Of a stretch of 6,696 bases of DNA, positions 4,944-6,696 are shown in pieces. The stretch comes from Aquamicrobium sp. GTDB lineage: Bacteria > Pseudomonadota > Alphaproteobacteria > Rhizobiales > Rhizobiaceae. The stretch is from the NCBI GenBank assembly GCA_014860725.1, contig JACZJD010000790.1, positions 1 to 6,696 on the forward strand. The letters are read 5' to 3'. A program made the position numbers and the translations under genes. The notes beneath the pieces are model-generated. The model ran no database searches. It was not told where the DNA came from and saw nothing but the letters and a program-made list of their open reading frames with translations. Positions within the stretch are counted from its first letter, which is position 1. Every line of letters starts with the position of its first letter.

Positions 4944-6122
4944 ATGGAACCGCATACACCCCTCCACGGCGTCAGGGTGATCGAGCATGCCGCGGGCGTG
5001 GCCGCGGCATGGGCCGGGCGCCTGCTCGCGGCGATGGGGGCCGAGACCGTCATGGTCGAGCCGCCCGCCCTGTCGCCGTTGCGGCGCGAGCCGCCGCTGC
5101 TGTCGCCGCAATCGCAGGAAAGCGCGCTCTTCGCCTATCTCGCCGCCGGCAAGCGCAGCGTCATCTGCGACCTCGAAACCGCGGCCGGCCGGGCCGATTT
5201 CGACCGGCTGGCGGCCGGGGCTGACATCCTGATCGACGACACGCCGCTGGCGGCGCGCGCCGCGCTCGGCCTCGACGGCGACGGCGTCTCGCGCCGCCAT
5301 CCGCATCTCGTCCACCTCTCCGTCCTGCCCTTCGGCGCCGCCGGTCCCAAGGCGGGCTGGTCGGGCAGCGAGATCAATCTCGTCCATGCCGGCGGCGAGG
5401 GCTTCCTGTTGCCGAACGGGCTTTCGGCCGATCTCTTCCCCGACCGGCCGCCGCTCAAGATCGCCGGCCATTTCGCCGAGATGCAGGGGGGCATCGCCGC
5501 CGCGCTCGGCGCGCTTTCCGCGCTGTGGTCCGGCCATGGCCAGTTCGTCGACATCTCCGTCCAGGACGCCAATGTCGCGGTCGGCTGCTTCGCCGTGCAG
5601 CGCTACGGCGACGGCTCGGTGGAACACCGTTCCACGCGCTCCTTCCGCTATGGCGGCGTCATCGAATGCCGCAACGGCCATGTCGAGCTGCTGACGCTCG
5701 AGGAGCGCCAGTGGCAGGGGCTGGTCGAGCTGATGGGCCGGCCCGGTTGGGCGCATGAGGAGGGGATGGACGATCCCGCACTGCGCAGTCAGCGCGGCGC
5801 CTTCATCAATGCGCGCGTCCAGGAATGGGCGCGCGGGCAGGACGTCGCCGATCTGGTGGCGCGGGCGCAGGAGCTCGGCGTGCCGATGGCGCGCTACAAC
5901 ACGCCCGGGCAGATCGTCTCCGGCGCGCACGAGACCGCGCGCGGCCTGTTCGCCGCCGTCGAGGTGCCGGGCTTCGGCGCGCTGCCGATCCAGGCCGCGC
6001 CGTTCCGCTTCGGGCCGGATTCCCTGCCGGTGCGTGGCTCCGCGCCTGCCGCGGGCGCGGATCAGGCGCTGCTCGGCAACGGCTGGGGGAATGCCGCGCA
6101 GAAGACGAGGGCCATCGCGTGA
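4944..6122 (+). CDS. Class III CoA-transferase (CaiB/BaiF family), Glu in place of the catalytic Asp
   Basis: A 392-residue protein of normal family length (about 380-430). The N-terminus has the family Rossmann-like start LHGVRVIEHAAGVAAAWAGR (7-26), then LLAAMGAETVMVE. The later block GHFAEMQGGIAAALGALSAL and GQFVDISVQDA (from Q200) match the family region that holds the catalytic Asp of formyl-CoA transferase (D169). The aligned residue here is Glu179, and the stretch to the GQ motif is about 4 residues shorter than usual. Family members move CoA between carboxylic acids through an enzyme-bound aspartyl-CoA ester, so this subunit may be altered or act with a partner. The ATG at 4944 gives the standard family N-terminus; GGGAG (4927-4931) is a weak ribosome binding site at 12 nt. 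The gene begins 28 bp after the dehydratase stop and overlaps the next CoA-transferase by 4 bp. Confidence 0.9.
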   Translation: MEPHTPLHGVRVIEHAAGVAAAWAGRLLAAMGAETVMVEPPALSPLRREPPLLSPQSQESALFAYLAAGKRSVICDLETAAGRADFDRLAAGADILIDDTPLAARAALGLDGDGVSRRHPHLVHLSVLPFGAAGPKAGWSGSEINLVHAGGEGFLLPNGLSADLFPDRPPLKIAGHFAEMQGGIAAALGALSALWSGHGQFVDISVQDANVAVGCFAVQRYGDGSVEHRSTRSFRYGGVIECRNGHVELLTLEERQWQGLVELMGRPGWAHEEGMDDPALRSQRGAFINARVQEWARGQDVADLVARAQELGVPMARYNTPGQIVSGAHETARGLFAAVEVPGFGALPIQAAPFRFGPDSLPVRGSAPAAGADQALLGNGWGNAAQKTRAIA

Positions 6123-6696
6123 AGCCGCTCGCTGGAGTCCGCATCGCCGATTTCACGGTCCATGCCGCCGGGCCGTTCTGCACCCACATGCTGTCGCAAC
6201 TCGGCGCCGAATGCATCAAGATCGAGAGCGCGCAGCGCCCCGACATCTTCCGCAAGCCGCACACCGTCTACGGCCGGCTCGGGCCCGCGACCTTCGATCA
6301 GGTCGCGTCGAACAAGCTGTCGGTGCGCCTGAACCTCAAGCACCCGAAGGGCATCGAGCTGGCGAAGCGCATCGTCGCCGTCTCCGACGTCGCCGCCGAG
6401 AGCTTTCGCGCCGGGGTGATGACGCGGCTCGGGCTGGGCTACGACGCCCTGCGCGCGGTCAAGCCCGACCTCGTGATGGTGTCGGTGTCGGCCTCCGGCC
6501 AGACGGGGCCGGACTCCCATTTCGCGGGCTATGCGCCGCTGTTCGGGGCCTGGGGCGGGCTCGGCTATCTCACCGGCTACCGCGACGGCCCGCCGGTCGA
6601 GATGCGCCACGTCATGGACCATTCCGTCGGCCTCAACGCCGCGCTGGCGACGGTGGCCGCGCTGCATCGGCGGCGGCGCACGGGCAGGGGCTGCCA
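6119..6696 (+). CDS. Class III CoA-transferase (CaiB/BaiF family), N-terminal part, cut by window end
   Basis: A second CaiB/BaiF-family protein, of which the first 192 codons are visible before the window ends. It starts at GTG (6119) in the sequence GTGA, overlapping the upstream stop codon, with ACGAGGG (6105-6111) as ribosome binding site at 7 nt. Visible family features are PLAGVRIADFTV (3-14), LSQLGAECIKIE, the CoA-site region VASNKLSVRLNLKHPKG, the segment SASGQTGPDS, and MDHSVGLNAALATVAAL with D167 where formyl-CoA transferase has its catalytic D169. The block ends in TGRG, as is typical. Unlike its neighbour it keeps the Asp nucleophile. The GTGA junction implies translational coupling and near-equal production of the two transferases, which would suit subunits of one enzyme. 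It is probably a substrate-specific acid activator; the substrate is unknown. Confidence 0.9.
   Translation, partial: MKPLAGVRIADFTVHAAGPFCTHMLSQLGAECIKIESAQRPDIFRKPHTVYGRLGPATFDQVASNKLSVRLNLKHPKGIELAKRIVAVSDVAAESFRAGVMTRLGLGYDALRAVKPDLVMVSVSASGQTGPDSHFAGYAPLFGAWGGLGYLTGYRDGPPVEMRHVMDHSVGLNAALATVAALHRRRRTGRGC

Noticed and set aside
3587..5053. Long - strand frame (488 codons) opposite the dehydratase gene
   Set aside because: It mirrors the codon bias of the + strand gene and has no domain or ribosome binding site that I can support.
4833..5930. Long - strand frame (365 codons) opposite the first CoA-transferase
   Set aside because: It is an antisense shadow of a clearly assigned CaiB/BaiF gene.

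Overview
The window is GC-rich (roughly two thirds or more by eye, not computed). It is densely packed, with every supported gene on the + strand. The gene families, the GC-ending codons and the short or overlapping junctions suggest a high-GC Proteobacterium, most likely an alphaproteobacterium (Hyphomicrobiales or Rhodospirillales type). That placement is an inference from style; no rRNA or other marker gene is present.

Layout. (1) 1-1990 is the tail of an uptake operon. It holds the C-terminal part of a LivG-type ABC ATPase, a complete LivF-type ABC ATPase overlapping it by 8 bp, and a metallo-beta-lactamase-fold hydrolase of the N-acyl-homoserine-lactonase type 27 bp further on. (2) 1991-3355 holds a GntR-family (FCD subfamily) regulator behind its own candidate promoter and operator, then an isochorismatase-fold hydrolase that lacks the usual cysteine. 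A stem-loop at 3368-3395 closes this unit. (3) 3396-3694 is a regulatory gap containing an AT-rich palindrome, a candidate promoter and a second copy of the operator. (4) 3695 to the right edge is a CoA-linked catabolic operon: a double-hotdog MaoC/FAS1-type acyl dehydratase, then two class III (CaiB/BaiF) CoA-transferases joined by a 4-bp GTGA overlap. The second transferase is cut by the window edge.

How it may work together. A perfect inverted repeat, TGCAT-C-ATGCA, occurs once in front of the GntR gene (1996-2006) and once in front of the dehydratase operon (3583-3593), overlapping promoter-like hexamers in both places. The simplest model is that the GntR/FCD protein represses itself and the dehydratase/CoA-transferase operon until a small carboxylic acid is present. 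The Liv-type transporter would import that compound, the two hydrolases would open or cleave it (lactone, ester, amide or vinyl ether), and the CoA-transferases would activate the acid for hydration or dehydration. The substrate cannot be read from the sequence.

The most notable points are the shared operator, the Val in place of the nucleophilic Cys in the isochorismatase-fold protein, and the tandem CoA-transferases. In that pair only the second has the catalytic Asp; the first has Glu at the aligned position, which raises the possibility of a two-subunit enzyme. I found no mobile element, CRISPR array, tRNA or rRNA.
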